Positions 53,077 through 63,176 are shown, numbered from the stretch's first letter. The stretch is DNA of 64,000 bases from an uncultured Bacteroidota bacterium (GCA_913009685.1 CAJVXP010000003.1:1-64000); one strand, 5' to 3'. Made by a program: numbers and translations. The notes: generated by a model not told the origin, from the letters alone.

Positions 53077-56000
53077 ATGGTAAAAGAACACACTCCATAT
53101 GTTTATGACAACAACCACTGGAAAGAGTTGGTTGACCTTTTACCGGTTATGATTTTTGAATCGGATCTGGCCAATGAAATAATTTATACCAGTGAGAATG
53201 TCAATGAAACCCTGGGCTATCGTCCGGATGAGTTAATTGGTAAAAGCGGGTTTGAGCTCTTTCACCCGGAAGACAAACAATATTTACTGCAAAATATCCG
53301 TAAAAAGCTGGAAGGCAAAATGCTTAAGCCGGCCAAATACAGAATTCGAAAGAAGAACGGCGAGTATATTACTGCTGTTTTTCGTGCGGTTCCTGTGATG
53401 AAAGATGGGAAACAGGTTGGGATGATAGTAGCAGCTATCGATATTACCGCACAAGAAGAGAAACAACTTCAGTTAGAGAAAGAGAGTTATCTGCTCAGAA
53501 AATCCCAGGAACTGGGGCGTATAGGAACCTGGGAACTTAATCTGAAAACAAAGCAGGTAAAGGCTTCTGAGGTGCTTATTAAATTGTATGGGTTGCCCCA
53601 AAAAGCACACTATACCATAGAGGATTTTATGCAGCATATACACCCGGAAGACCTGAAAGAGTGCAGCCTGGCGTGGGATGACCAGGGTGTGTTGAAGAAA
53701 GGTACTTTTAACAGCACTTACCGCCTGCTGGTGAATGGAAAGGTGGTATGGATTAATGCTGTCGGTGAGGTGAAGTACGATGAAAAAGGAGACCCCCATT
53801 CTGTTATTACTGCTGTACAGGACATTACACGACAGAAACTGGCAGAGATAGAATTGAAAGAATTGGAACAGCAAAAAGCTGCCATTCTGAATGCCATCCC
53901 TGACATGATATTTGTGATAGATAAGGAGGGCGTTTATCAGGATTATGTGGCAGGGGTAGATATTCAATCCATTGTGTCTCCGGAGCAATTTCTCGGTAAA
54001 AAGATAACAGAGGTAATGCCATCCGAAGTGGCAAAAGAACACCTGACGTTACTCCAAAAAGCTTTTGCTACCGGAAATATACAAATTGCCGGTTATCAGT
54101 TGGAAGTAAATGGTGAAACAAGCCATTTTGAAGCCAGAATTAGTCCTGTGGATGATAACAAAGCGGTGGTAGTAGTGCGCGATGTGACCCAACGGGAAAA
54201 TGACCGCAAAGCGCTTCTCGAAACCAATGAAAACCTGAAACTCTATTACAAAGCCATGGATGAGAGTCCTGCTTCAGTTGTTATTACGGATGCACAAGCC
54301 AATATTCAATATGTAAACCATCACTTTACAAAAATTACCGGTTACCTGCCGGAAGAAGCTATTGGACAAAACACCCGGATACTAAAATCGGGCTTCCAGG
54401 ATTCCTCTTTTTATCAAGACTTGTGGAAAACCATTCTGTCCGGAAAGACCTGGCGGGGTGAATTCCATAATAAAAAGAAAAACGGTGAACTTTTTTGGGA
54501 AGCGGCCAGCATCAACCCCATTTACAATCAGGAAAATGAGATTACTCATTTTGTTGCGATTAAAGAAGACATTACCCAAAAGAAAAAGGATATGCAGACT
54601 GTGCGGGAAATGGCTTCCATAGTGGATTCCTCCGATGCCATTATTATCGGAAAAACCATGGATGGCATCATCCGTACCTGGAACCGGGGCGCCGAGCGCG
54701 TGTATGGTTACAAGGCGGAGGAAGTTATCGGCCTTCCTGTAAATATTATTGTCCCTCATGCTTTGAAAAACGAGCTGGAAACAATTACAAATAAAATTAA
54801 AGCCGGCGAACGGGTGGAAAATTTTGAAACACACCGTATTTGCAAAAACGGAAAAGAGGTTGAAGTATCTCTTTCCCTTTCGGGAATTAAAGATGAAAAG
54901 GGAGCATTGACAGGTATCTCAGTTGTGGGCCAGGATATTACCCGCCAAAAGCAACTGGAACGGGAGCTAATCACAGAAAAAGAACGGGCAGAAGAAGCCA
55001 CCCGTGCCAAAAGCTTGTTCCTGGCCAACATGAGCCACGAAATCCGCACGCCCATGAATGCCATTCTGGGATTTGCTGAAATTTTGTCTCAACGCATTAA
55101 AGACCCCGTACAGCGTGAGTACCTCTCATCCATGCAAAGCAGCGGTAAAGCCCTGTTGAACCTGATTAATAATTTACTCGATTTTTCTAAGGCGGAATCG
55201 GGTAAGCTGGAGCTACACGAGCAAAGCACCGATGTTCGCTATCTTGTGCATGATATTGAAAGCATTTTTCGTTTGAAAGCACGGCAGAAAAACCTGGATT
55301 TTGTTGTGGAAATTGACAAAAATGTTCCCCGTGATATGTTTTTGGATGAGTTGAAGATACGACAGGTGCTGTTGAATCTCACCGGTAATGCCATTAAGTT
55401 TACAGAGAAAGGATTTGTGAAAATTAGTGTGAGAGCTGAAAATATTAAAAAACACACTGCTGACCTGGTACTGGAAGTTCAGGACACCGGGAAAGGTATT
55501 CCTCCGGCATATCATAAAAAGATATTCAGGTTGTTTGAACAGCAGGATACAGAGATAAGTTCCCGGTATGGTGGAACCGGTCTGGGACTAGCCATAACTC
55601 ACCAGATTGTATCACAGATGAACGGAAGTATCGGCTTGGAAAGTGAAGAAGGCAAGGGCAGCCTCTTCAGGGTTTATTTGCCGGCAATTTCATTAACAGG
55701 TGTAATACCGACGAAAAAGGTTCCGCCAAAAATAGCCTCATCGCCGGATGTCCGGTTTGAGCCTGCCACTATTTTGATTGTCGATGATACTCTTAATAAC
55801 CGTTTTGTGTTAAAAGCTGCTTTCGAAGAATACCCTTTTCACGTTCTCGAAGCAGAAAACGGCCGGCAAGCACTTGAACAAATGGAAAAGAACAAAGTTG
55901 ATCTGGTGTTTATGGATATTCGTATGCCGGTTATGGATGGTATGGAAACTACTAAAAAAATACGTGCCCATGAGGAATGGTCACATATCCCTATTGTAGC

Positions 56001-56448
56001 CCTCACAGCATCTTCCAGTGAATTTGAAGGTAAAAAGCTGGAACGGAAAGGATTTAATGCCTATTTACGGAAGCCGGCTTCTTTGACACAAATCGAAAAC
56101 GCTTTGCGCGATTTTCTCAAGTATAGCCCGGTGGTACAGGAAAGTGAAACCACTGTTCTGTCAGAAGGAACCCTGAAAAATTTCAATACCCTTGTGGAAG
56201 AGTTGGAAAAAAAGGTGATGCCGTTGCAAAAGGAACTGTTGGGTATTAAACCCAGGCAAAAAGTGCGTGCCATGGCACAGGCATTGCTGGATATCGGACA
56301 AGCCCTGTATTCAGTGGAAGTTAAACGTTATGGAGAGCGGCTGATGACCGCCAACGCAAACTTTCAACTCGTGAAAGAAAAAGAATTAATTGAACAATTT
56401 CCGCAATGGTTAGAGCAATTGAAAAAAACCGTAGCGGAGAAATCGTAA
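53077..56448 (+). CDS. cytosolic hybrid sensor histidine kinase with five PAS domains
   Basis: 1123 residues, no membrane segment. PAS domains lie at about 12-135, 137-265, 267-380, 388-508 and 508-630. The HisKA follows with phospho-acceptor His654 (ANMSHEIRTPMN), then an HATPase domain (NAIKFTEKG, DTGKGIPP, GGTGLGLA) and a receiver with Asp947 (VFMDIRMPVMDG). The last ~95 residues form a helical HPt-like domain without a His. The kinase core is nearly identical to that of the next gene. It is the first gene of a three-gene phosphorelay operon. The ligands are unknown. Confidence 0.95.
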   Translation: MVKEHTPYVYDNNHWKELVDLLPVMIFESDLANEIIYTSENVNETLGYRPDELIGKSGFELFHPEDKQYLLQNIRKKLEGKMLKPAKYRIRKKNGEYITAVFRAVPVMKDGKQVGMIVAAIDITAQEEKQLQLEKESYLLRKSQELGRIGTWELNLKTKQVKASEVLIKLYGLPQKAHYTIEDFMQHIHPEDLKECSLAWDDQGVLKKGTFNSTYRLLVNGKVVWINAVGEVKYDEKGDPHSVITAVQDITRQKLAEIELKELEQQKAAILNAIPDMIFVIDKEGVYQDYVAGVDIQSIVSPEQFLGKKITEVMPSEVAKEHLTLLQKAFATGNIQIAGYQLEVNGETSHFEARISPVDDNKAVVVVRDVTQRENDRKALLETNENLKLYYKAMDESPASVVITDAQANIQYVNHHFTKITGYLPEEAIGQNTRILKSGFQDSSFYQDLWKTILSGKTWRGEFHNKKKNGELFWEAASINPIYNQENEITHFVAIKEDITQKKKDMQTVREMASIVDSSDAIIIGKTMDGIIRTWNRGAERVYGYKAEEVIGLPVNIIVPHALKNELETITNKIKAGERVENFETHRICKNGKEVEVSLSLSGIKDEKGALTGISVVGQDITRQKQLERELITEKERAEEATRAKSLFLANMSHEIRTPMNAILGFAEILSQRIKDPVQREYLSSMQSSGKALLNLINNLLDFSKAESGKLELHEQSTDVRYLVHDIESIFRLKARQKNLDFVVEIDKNVPRDMFLDELKIRQVLLNLTGNAIKFTEKGFVKISVRAENIKKHTADLVLEVQDTGKGIPPAYHKKIFRLFEQQDTEISSRYGGTGLGLAITHQIVSQMNGSIGLESEEGKGSLFRVYLPAISLTGVIPTKKVPPKIASSPDVRFEPATILIVDDTLNNRFVLKAAFEEYPFHVLEAENGRQALEQMEKNKVDLVFMDIRMPVMDGMETTKKIRAHEEWSHIPIVALTASSSEFEGKKLERKGFNAYLRKPASLTQIENALRDFLKYSPVVQESETTVLSEGTLKNFNTLVEELEKKVMPLQKELLGIKPRQKVRAMAQALLDIGQALYSVEVKRYGERLMTANANFQLVKEKELIEQFPQWLEQLKKTVAEKS

Positions 56449-56564
56449 AGTGTTAATAGAAATGACGAATAGAAATATCAAATCAAATGCTGAATTTAAG
56501 CTGCAAATGCAACTTTTTGTTGATATAGTATCTTCATAATTTTATTCGGGATAAACTTTGAAAA

Positions 56565-59456
56565 ATGACTATTCTTAAAAATACAACTGCAGCCGCCCTG
56601 TTTCTAATATTTGCACTGATTATCATTGCCGGAGTAAACTGGTATGCCATTGAAAACATGTCTGCCTTGCATAACAAAGAAAACATGGCAAGCCATATCC
56701 GCGAGGTAGTGCAAAAAACCACAAAAGCTGAAAAGCTGACAGCCCGTATAAATACCGGATACACCGGATTTTTGCTTACCAATGACGAAAAATTCCTGGT
56801 TCCCTTTGTAAAGGATATTCCCGCATTAAAAGAAACCGTTGCCAGTTTAATCCAATCTACGGCTGATAATCCGTTACTACAAGAAAATGTTAAGCAATTA
56901 AAAGTATTGCTTAACAGCCTTTCGGCTTATGCAGGGAAGCTTGTCCAAACCTACCGCGAAACAGGGGTGAAAGCAGCAGTTAAAATTATGAACACTGCTG
57001 AAGAACAGCATTTGTTAACAGAAATTCAAAATGTTTTCTCTAAAATTGAGCAGGAAGAAAACCACTTGCTGGCACAACATACAACCAATGTTCGCCACCG
57101 GGTAAAAATCATTTTTCGCATCCAGATTCTGGGCATGCTGATTATGGTGATATTCCTGTTGCTGGCCTATTGGCTTATAAGAAGAGAGCTGATACGGCGC
57201 AGACGTGCCGAGGAAGAAACCAGGCAGGCAGCCAAAGAGCTGGACCACTTTTTTGCCTTGCTGCCCGGTTTGTCGCTTATTATTGATTTTAAAGGCAGGG
57301 TGCTTAAGCTAAATCCATGGTGGCAGCAGGAGCTGGGCTACACCCGTGAAGAGATGGATGAAATACGGTTTTACGATTTGGTTCATCCCAAAGACCAAAA
57401 GTTGGCCCTCAGTGCTGTGAAATCCCTGTTCAGGGGAAAAACGGTGACCGGTCTGGAAATCCGTGTGCTAAACAAACAGGGTAAATTCCAATGGTGGGCA
57501 TGGGCTGCCGCTGCCGATCTGAACAGAAGATTGATTTATACCTTTGCTCACAACATCCACGAATTAAAAACTGCCCGGGAATCAATAGGCATGCTTTCGG
57601 AACGTTTTCAGTTGGCTACCCGTATTGGGAAAATTGGTGTTTGGGACTGGGATTTGAAAACCAGGGAATTAGCAGTGGATGGAATTCTAAAAGAAATTTA
57701 TGGCGTAAAGCCGGGGGATAAAAATCTGGTTCGGATGTGGGTTGAGCGAACCCATCCGGAAGACCGGCATTTTATGCTGGATAGAATTCAGGAATGTATC
57801 CGGAACCATGAAGAATTGAGCGAGACTTTCCGGATTGTCCATCCCGTTGATGGAGTGAAACACCTCCAAACCATTGGGAAGGTGATGTTTGACGAGAATG
57901 GAACGCCCTATAGAATGATTGGTGTAAGCTGGGATATTACGGAGAAAAAGAAAAATGAAATAGCTTTGCAGGAGGCTCGTGAAAAAGCCGAGAAAGCCAC
58001 CCGTGCCAAGAGTTTATTCCTGGCCACTATGAGCCACGAAATACGCACGCCCATGAATGCCATTCTGGGATTTGCTGAAATCTTGTCTCAACGCATTAAA
58101 GACCCCGTACAGCAAGAGTACCTTGCTTCCATGCAAAGCAGCGGTAAAGCCCTGTTGAACCTGATTAATAATTTGCTGGATTTTTCCAAGGCGGAATCGG
58201 GCAAGCTGGAGTTACACGCACAAAGCACCGACGTTCGCCATCTCGTGTATGAAATTGAAAGCATCTTCCGTTTGGAAGCACGGCAAAAACAACTGGATTT
58301 TAAGATTAGTATTGCCGAAAATGTTCCCCGTAATATGTTGTTGGATGAGGCAAAAATACGGCAGGTGTTAGTAAATCTGACCAGCAACGCCATTAAGTTT
58401 ACCGAAAAGGGCAGTGTGAAAATCAGTGTGCGGTCCGATAATATTGATGACATCAGAGCCGACCTGATTTTAGAAGTGTCTGATACAGGAAAGGGTATCC
58501 CACCCGAATATCATGAAAAAATCTTTCAGCTTTTTGAACAACAGGGTGCCGGCATTACGCGAAAATATGGCGGAACCGGCCTGGGTCTGGCCATTACCAT
58601 GCAAATTGTTCAGTTGATGAAAGGACGTATCAATCTAATGAGTGAGGAAGGAAAGGGCAGTACCTTTCAGGTAGTTTTGCCGGCTATTCTACTTGCGGGA
58701 GAAAAAGCTATTCGAGATGGTTTGCCAGAGTTGGATTTTGAGAAACTGGTGTTTGAACCGGCCACAATTTTAATTGTAGATGATACTCCGGGTAATATCG
58801 AAGTGTTAAAGGCGATGTTTGAAAACCAGCCGTTTGTATTACTGGAGGCACAAAATGGCAGGGCTGCCCTCGAAATTATGGGTAAAAATAAAGTGGACAT
58901 GGTATTTATGGATATCAGTGTGCCCGAAATGGACGGTATCACGGCTGTAAAGGCTATCCGTAACCACAAAGAATGGTCGCATATTCCGGTGATCGCTTTG
59001 TCTGCATCGTCAACTGATTTTAGTCCTGCTCAACTAATAAAGAAAGGTTTTAATGGTTACGTGCGGAAACCTGCTTCCCGGGACGAAATTTTAAGGACGT
59101 TAGCAAAATATCTGAAATGTGACATAAAGGATGAAAGCAGTAACGATGATATCAAAACATTAAGCCGGGAAACAGTCCGGAACTTTTCCCGAATAATGGA
59201 AAGTCTGGAAAATAAAATTCTTCCGCTTCAGCAAAGCCTGCTCGGCATCCGTCCACGCAAGGAAGTAGAAAATCTGGCTAAATTTCTTATGGGCATTGGT
59301 AAGAAGTATAAGTCAGAAGAAGTGTTGCGTTATGGGGAAAAATTATTGGCTGCCAATGAGTATTTTCTGTTGGAGAAAGAAAAAATGTTGATTGAAAATT
59401 TACCTGATTTTGTGAAACAGTTAAAAGATATGTATAATGATTACAGAAATAAATGA
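56565..59456 (+). CDS. hybrid sensor histidine kinase with CHASE3-like input
   Basis: 963 residues. An N-terminal membrane helix (about 7-25), a helical CHASE3-like periplasmic domain (TARINTGYTGFLLTNDEKFL) and a second helix (about 183-203) are followed by two PAS domains (about 228-460). Then come a HisKA with His491 (ATMSHEIRTPMN), HATPase and a receiver with Asp783 (VFMDISVPEMDG). The C-terminal ~95 residues are the same His-less HPt-like domain as in the preceding kinase. It overlaps the next gene by 20 bases. Confidence 0.95.
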   Translation: MTILKNTTAAALFLIFALIIIAGVNWYAIENMSALHNKENMASHIREVVQKTTKAEKLTARINTGYTGFLLTNDEKFLVPFVKDIPALKETVASLIQSTADNPLLQENVKQLKVLLNSLSAYAGKLVQTYRETGVKAAVKIMNTAEEQHLLTEIQNVFSKIEQEENHLLAQHTTNVRHRVKIIFRIQILGMLIMVIFLLLAYWLIRRELIRRRRAEEETRQAAKELDHFFALLPGLSLIIDFKGRVLKLNPWWQQELGYTREEMDEIRFYDLVHPKDQKLALSAVKSLFRGKTVTGLEIRVLNKQGKFQWWAWAAAADLNRRLIYTFAHNIHELKTARESIGMLSERFQLATRIGKIGVWDWDLKTRELAVDGILKEIYGVKPGDKNLVRMWVERTHPEDRHFMLDRIQECIRNHEELSETFRIVHPVDGVKHLQTIGKVMFDENGTPYRMIGVSWDITEKKKNEIALQEAREKAEKATRAKSLFLATMSHEIRTPMNAILGFAEILSQRIKDPVQQEYLASMQSSGKALLNLINNLLDFSKAESGKLELHAQSTDVRHLVYEIESIFRLEARQKQLDFKISIAENVPRNMLLDEAKIRQVLVNLTSNAIKFTEKGSVKISVRSDNIDDIRADLILEVSDTGKGIPPEYHEKIFQLFEQQGAGITRKYGGTGLGLAITMQIVQLMKGRINLMSEEGKGSTFQVVLPAILLAGEKAIRDGLPELDFEKLVFEPATILIVDDTPGNIEVLKAMFENQPFVLLEAQNGRAALEIMGKNKVDMVFMDISVPEMDGITAVKAIRNHKEWSHIPVIALSASSTDFSPAQLIKKGFNGYVRKPASRDEILRTLAKYLKCDIKDESSNDDIKTLSRETVRNFSRIMESLENKILPLQQSLLGIRPRKEVENLAKFLMGIGKKYKSEEVLRYGEKLLAANEYFLLEKEKMLIENLPDFVKQLKDMYNDYRNK

Positions 59457-60645
59457 AAACAAAAAGATCCTGATTGTTGACGATAATCCCCGCAATGTGG
59501 AGGTTGTTGCTAATTTGCTTTCAGGGAATAATTACGACATTGAATTTGCCGTGAGTGGGGAGGAGGCGCTGGAATGGGTCGAAAAAGCGGCTTTTGATCT
59601 TATTTTGATGGATATCATGATGCCGGGCATTGATGGTTATGAAGCCTGCCGGCAGATAAGGGAAAAGGAGGCATGCCGCGATGTCCCCGTAATATTTCTC
59701 ACGGCCAAAACCGATACGGAAAGTCTGTCCAAAGCCTTTCGGGCAGGGGGTGTGGATTACGTTTCCAAACCGTTTCGTTCGGAGGAGCTGCTGGCCCGCG
59801 TTGCAACCCATCTGGAGCTGAAACAGCGGCGTGAAGAACTGAAGGAACTCAATGCCCGTTTAGAAGAAAAAGTGCGTGAAAGAACCCGTGAATTGCAGGA
59901 ATCCAACACAAAACTTTCCATTGCCCTGAAAGACCTGAAACAACTCGATAATACCAAAACAGACTTTTTGCACATGGTAAGCCATGAGCTGCGGACACCG
60001 CTTAACGGTATCATGGGAGGAATGGAACTGTTGAAAACACACTCTTTTTCCGATGAAGTTATGGATTATCTTAGTATCCTGGATTTATCTACCCGGCGGT
60101 TAGAGAGTTTTTCCTATAAAGCTTTAGATATTACACAGTTGCAAACCATGGGTGTATCGATAATGCATTTGAATAGAATTTCCCTGTCTGCCTTTGTGGA
60201 AACCTTTATAAGGGAATATGAGAAAGTAAATAATATTCAGCCCGGCCGCTTGCTGTTTCATTCAGATACTTCGAAGAATCTGGTGGAAGCCGACAATAAT
60301 TATTTTCGGAAAGTATTGGAAATCATTGTGGAAAACGCGCTGCAATATTCTCCGGAGGACAAACCTGTCCGGATTATCGTGGAAGAAAAAGATGATAATG
60401 TAGTGTGTACAATAAAAGATCAGGGGAGTGGCTTTCCCGGGTCTATGCTTGAGTCAAGTATGATGGCCTTTTCACCCGGTGTGGAACATCAGGATCAAAG
60501 GACGGGCTTAAGCCTGCACCTTGCACGGATGGTTATGCACTATTTAAATGGCGAACTGCAACTTTCCAATGCACCGGAAGGCGGGGCTGTTGTCAGGTTG
60601 GTTTTACCAAAAATAGTACCCGAAGAAGAAAAAGAAGATAAATAG
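59437..60645 (+). CDS. receiver-histidine kinase hybrid (REC-coiled coil-HisKA-HATPase)
   Basis: 402 residues, soluble. An N-terminal receiver with Asp59 (LILMDIMMPGIDG) is followed by a coiled coil (about 125-170), a HisKA with His183 (HMVSHELRTPLNG) and an HATPase domain (NALQYSPE, KDQGSGFP, TGLSLHLA). It ends without an output domain. A receiver-first kinase can take phosphate from the two hybrid kinases or be gated by it. The 20-base overlap with the previous gene indicates translational coupling. No DNA-binding regulator is adjacent. Confidence 0.93.
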   Translation: MITEINENKKILIVDDNPRNVEVVANLLSGNNYDIEFAVSGEEALEWVEKAAFDLILMDIMMPGIDGYEACRQIREKEACRDVPVIFLTAKTDTESLSKAFRAGGVDYVSKPFRSEELLARVATHLELKQRREELKELNARLEEKVRERTRELQESNTKLSIALKDLKQLDNTKTDFLHMVSHELRTPLNGIMGGMELLKTHSFSDEVMDYLSILDLSTRRLESFSYKALDITQLQTMGVSIMHLNRISLSAFVETFIREYEKVNNIQPGRLLFHSDTSKNLVEADNNYFRKVLEIIVENALQYSPEDKPVRIIVEEKDDNVVCTIKDQGSGFPGSMLESSMMAFSPGVEHQDQRTGLSLHLARMVMHYLNGELQLSNAPEGGAVVRLVLPKIVPEEEKEDK

Positions 60646-60804
60646 TTTACAGCGTTGCCGGGATGTTTTTTTTGGCTTTTGCTGTTGGCTTTGATTTGGT
60701 CCTTTTCGGACTGAAAAAACGGGATTTCTTACAGGATGGAAAAAGAAAAAGCCGCTCAAATCCAATGGTTCAAGCGGCTAATATATTTGCTATGAGTAGT
60801 TTAG

Positions 60805-60876
60805 TGATCCCGCCGGGATTCGAACCCGAATCATCAGAACCGGAATCTGACATTCTATCCGTTGAACTACGGGACC
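60805..60876 (-). tRNA. tRNA-Arg (anticodon CCG)
   Basis: 72 nt on the minus strand. The acceptor GGTCCCG pairs with CGGGATC, with discriminator A. The anticodon stem TCAGA/TCTGA encloses TTCCGGT with anticodon CCG, and the T arm reads GGGTTCGAATCCC. CCA is not encoded. It reads CGG. Confidence 0.95.
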
Positions 60877-60937
60877 GGTTTGGAATGAATAATGTTGAGG
60901 GATGAATGTTGAATGAATGGCTCCGACATAAATTGGC

Positions 60938-61294
60938 TTAAACTTTATTCCTTTGTGCTGTTTTTCTTGAAGCGATAAAAATTGAAGTTAATTCATGGGC
61001 CTCTTTCAAGAGGTCTTTTATATTATCATCATTCCCAAACTTAAAAAGCAACAAAAAATCTAACCAAAATTCACATTCATCCGACTCTTCGACCACAATA
61101 CTCAGTTTTGAAATGAAACCTGCTGTCGTTTGTGCCAATCGTGTTGCTCTGTAATTTGCAGCAACAGAAGTTGCACATCTGATAAGCTGACCTTTCACAT
61201 GATTTCCAAAATAAGAATGGGGAAGTGTTTCCGAAAATTTCACACATTCATAAGCAAAAGATTTTGTCCTTGCTACTAAATTCTCGCCGCGCAT
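60938..61294 (-). CDS. four-helix-bundle protein (S23 / IVS-type)
   Basis: 118 residues. NLVARTKSFAYECVKFSETLP, GNHVKGQLIRCATSVAANYRAT and IVVEESDECEFWLDFL match the TIGR02436 four-helix-bundle family, originally known from 23S rRNA intervening sequences. It is free-standing between tRNA-Arg(CCG) and tmRNA. Function unknown. The window has a second, longer member at 22295. Confidence 0.92.
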   Translation of the reverse strand: MRGENLVARTKSFAYECVKFSETLPHSYFGNHVKGQLIRCATSVAANYRATRLAQTTAGFISKLSIVVEESDECEFWLDFLLLFKFGNDDNIKDLLKEAHELTSIFIASRKTAQRNKV

Positions 61295-61359
61295 AATTAA
61301 CAGTTCTAGATTTCTAAACTTATAAAATTTATTGTAGTATCCATTTGTTCCCCTTCATC

Positions 61360-61441
61360 ACTCCTTCATCATCATTCTTTCATTCATTCATCATTCATTC
61401 ATTCATCATTCTTTCATTCATCATTCTTTCATTCATCATTC
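61360..61441. repeat. tandem repeat of TTCATTCATCATTC-type units
   Basis: About 80 bases of degenerate TTCATTCATC units lie directly next to the tmRNA 3' end. They are probably part of the noncoding spacer, with no hairpin. Confidence 0.85.
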
Positions 61442-61447
61442 TTTTTG

Positions 61448-61845
61448 TGGAGCTGGAGGGATTCGAACCCTCGTCCAAACATGAAACCAATATGCTTTCT
61501 ACATGCTTAGTTTGTCATTGATTGTCGGGAAATACACGGGGACAAACACCCAAAATATTTCCTTAGCCTCTAAAATTTCATTTTGGCCGTGAGGCGAAGC
61601 CAAAATTAGTCTGAAGTTGCTTGCGACTCGTTATCAGGCCGGAATCAGACATCTCCACCTGCGAGCCGTCTCGTCCCCCGTACTTCGACGGAGAATGAAG
61701 CCTGTCTACTATAACTTCGATCAGGCTGCGAGAGCGTAATTAGGTTCGCCAAATAAAATAGTGTGTAACGCGGTTTTACGGGTTGTGTTACCTTGCCCGG
61801 CATGCTTACCTATCCGTTCAAATGCTGTCAAAACCAGTCAGCCCC
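61448..61845 (-). ncRNA. ssrA: transfer-messenger RNA (tmRNA)
   Basis: 398 nt. The tRNA-like ends pair (GGGGCTG at the 5' end with CAGCTCC plus A at the 3' end), the T arm reads GAGGGTTCGAATCCCTC, and the 5' part carries TTTTGACAGC. The tag frame runs from 61750 to 61721: GGC GAA CCT AAT TAC GCT CTC GCA GCC TGA, encoding GEPNYALAA. With SmpB it rescues stalled ribosomes and marks the product for proteolysis. Confidence 0.96.
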
Positions 61846-61877
61846 TCATGTCAAAGAACATTCCCCAATCGGGATGG

Positions 61878-61885
61878 CAAAAGTA
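61878..61885 (-). promoter_or_regulatory. -7 promoter box TACTTTTG of tmRNA
   Basis: Consensus TAnnTTTG on the minus strand, about 33 bases upstream of the mature 5' end. Confidence 0.6.
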
Positions 61886-62012
61886 ATAAAATTGTTCGGT
61901 TGCCACTGTTTCTATCAGCAATTTTTATGCCAACGGCGAAAAAAGCTATGCCGGATGTGTTTTATTCCGGAATAGATTTACAAAAAGTTCAGGACGAGAC
62001 AAGAGCATGTTC

Positions 62013-63176
62013 TCACAGCATCAACGGCTTTACAAAAGTCTCAATATCTTTTTTGGTGATTTCTTTTTCGCAGAGGATGAGCAACCGTTCCACGACATTG
62101 TGCAACTCCCGCACATTGCCGCTCCAGTGAAAAGTTTGTAGCATTTTCAGTGCGGCATCGGTAATTTTTTTCGCCGGCTTTCCCTGTTCCTGAGTCAATT
62201 CATTGATAAAATACTCTACAAGCAATGGAATATCGTCTAACCTGTCGCGCAGCGGCGGCACCTGTATGACAATAACACTCAACCGGTGATAAAGGTCTTC
62301 ACGGAAGTTTCTTTTTTTGATTTCTCCGGGCAGGTCTTTGTTGGAAGCGGACAACACACGAACATCAACCGTAATTTCTTTCTCTCCGCCAACACGTGTA
62401 ATCGTATTTTCTTGTAAAGCCCGTAAAACTTTAGCCTGAGCCGACAAACTCATGTCCCCGATTTCATCGAGAAACAAAGTCCCGCCATGGGCCAGTTCAA
62501 AATCGCCGCGTCGTTGTTTTACAGCCGAAGTAAAAGAACCCTTTTCGTGTCCAAAAAGCTGACTTTCGATCAGCTCGGAAGGAATGGCGGCGCAGTTGAC
62601 CTCAACAAAAGGTGATTTCTGCCGGTTGCTTTGTTCGTGAATCTGTCGGGCGACCAGCTCCTTGCCGGTACCATTTTCGCCTTCAATAAGCACCCGTGCA
62701 TTGGTTGGCGCCACACGGGCAATCATCTCTTTCAGTTGAACCATGACAGGTGAGGTACCCACGATTTCATACTTCTTCTCAATCTCCTTTCTCAGTGTTT
62801 TTGTCTGGTTCACCAAATCTTTTTTATCAATGGCATTGCGTAGTGTAATGAGCAGCCGGTTCAGATCAGGGGGCTTCACAATGAAATCGTATGCGCCTTT
62901 TTTGATGGCTTCCACTGCCGTTTCAATAGTTCCGTGGCCTGAAATCATTATGACCGGACAGTCAGTGAACTGTTGCAGAGCTGTCAGCACTTCCATGCCA
63001 TCCATTTCGGGCATTTTTATATCCAGCAGGATGACGTCATAAGCCGTGGCTTTGGCCAGCTCCAGACCATCCATGCCGTTGGCAGCCAAATCCACCTCAT
63101 ATTTTTCAAATTCCAGAATCTCTTTCAATGTCCGGCGTATACTGCTTTCGTCATCGATGACCAATACTTTTGTCAT
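62013..63176 (-). CDS. NtrC-type response regulator lacking a DNA-binding domain
   Basis: 387 residues from [12 protein letters not shown]. The receiver carries phospho-Asp52 ([11 protein letters not shown]), followed by a sigma-54-activator AAA+ domain ([12 protein letters not shown]alker [13 protein letters not shown]alker [14 protein letters not shown] sensor 2). The sigma-54 contact loop usually written GAFTGA reads GSFTSA. The protein stops about 25 residues after the AAA+ domain with no Fis-type helix-turn-helix, so it may act without specific DNA binding. No partner kinase lies next to it; the orphan phosphorelay 2 kb away is a possible partner. Confidence 0.93.
   Translation of the reverse strand: MTKVLVIDDESSIRRTLKEILEFEKYEVDLAANGMDGLELAKATAYDVILLDIKMPEMDGMEVLTALQQFTDCPVIMISGHGTIETAVEAIKKGAYDFIVKPPDLNRLLITLRNAIDKKDLVNQTKTLRKEIEKKYEIVGTSPVMVQLKEMIARVAPTNARVLIEGENGTGKELVARQIHEQSNRQKSPFVEVNCAAIPSELIESQLFGHEKGSFTSAVKQRRGDFELAHGGTLFLDEIGDMSLSAQAKVLRALQENTITRVGGEKEITVDVRVLSASNKDLPGEIKKRNFREDLYHRLSVIVIQVPPLRDRLDDIPLLVEYFINELTQEQGKPAKKITDAALKMLQTFHWSGNVRELHNVVERLLILCEKEITKKDIETFVKPLML

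Noticed and set aside
60663..60905. Plus-strand frame after the kinase operon
   Set aside because: It runs through tRNA-Arg(CCG) on the other strand.
61783..62130. Plus-strand frame near tmRNA
   Set aside because: It overlaps the tmRNA 5' end, its promoter and the end of the NtrC-type gene.
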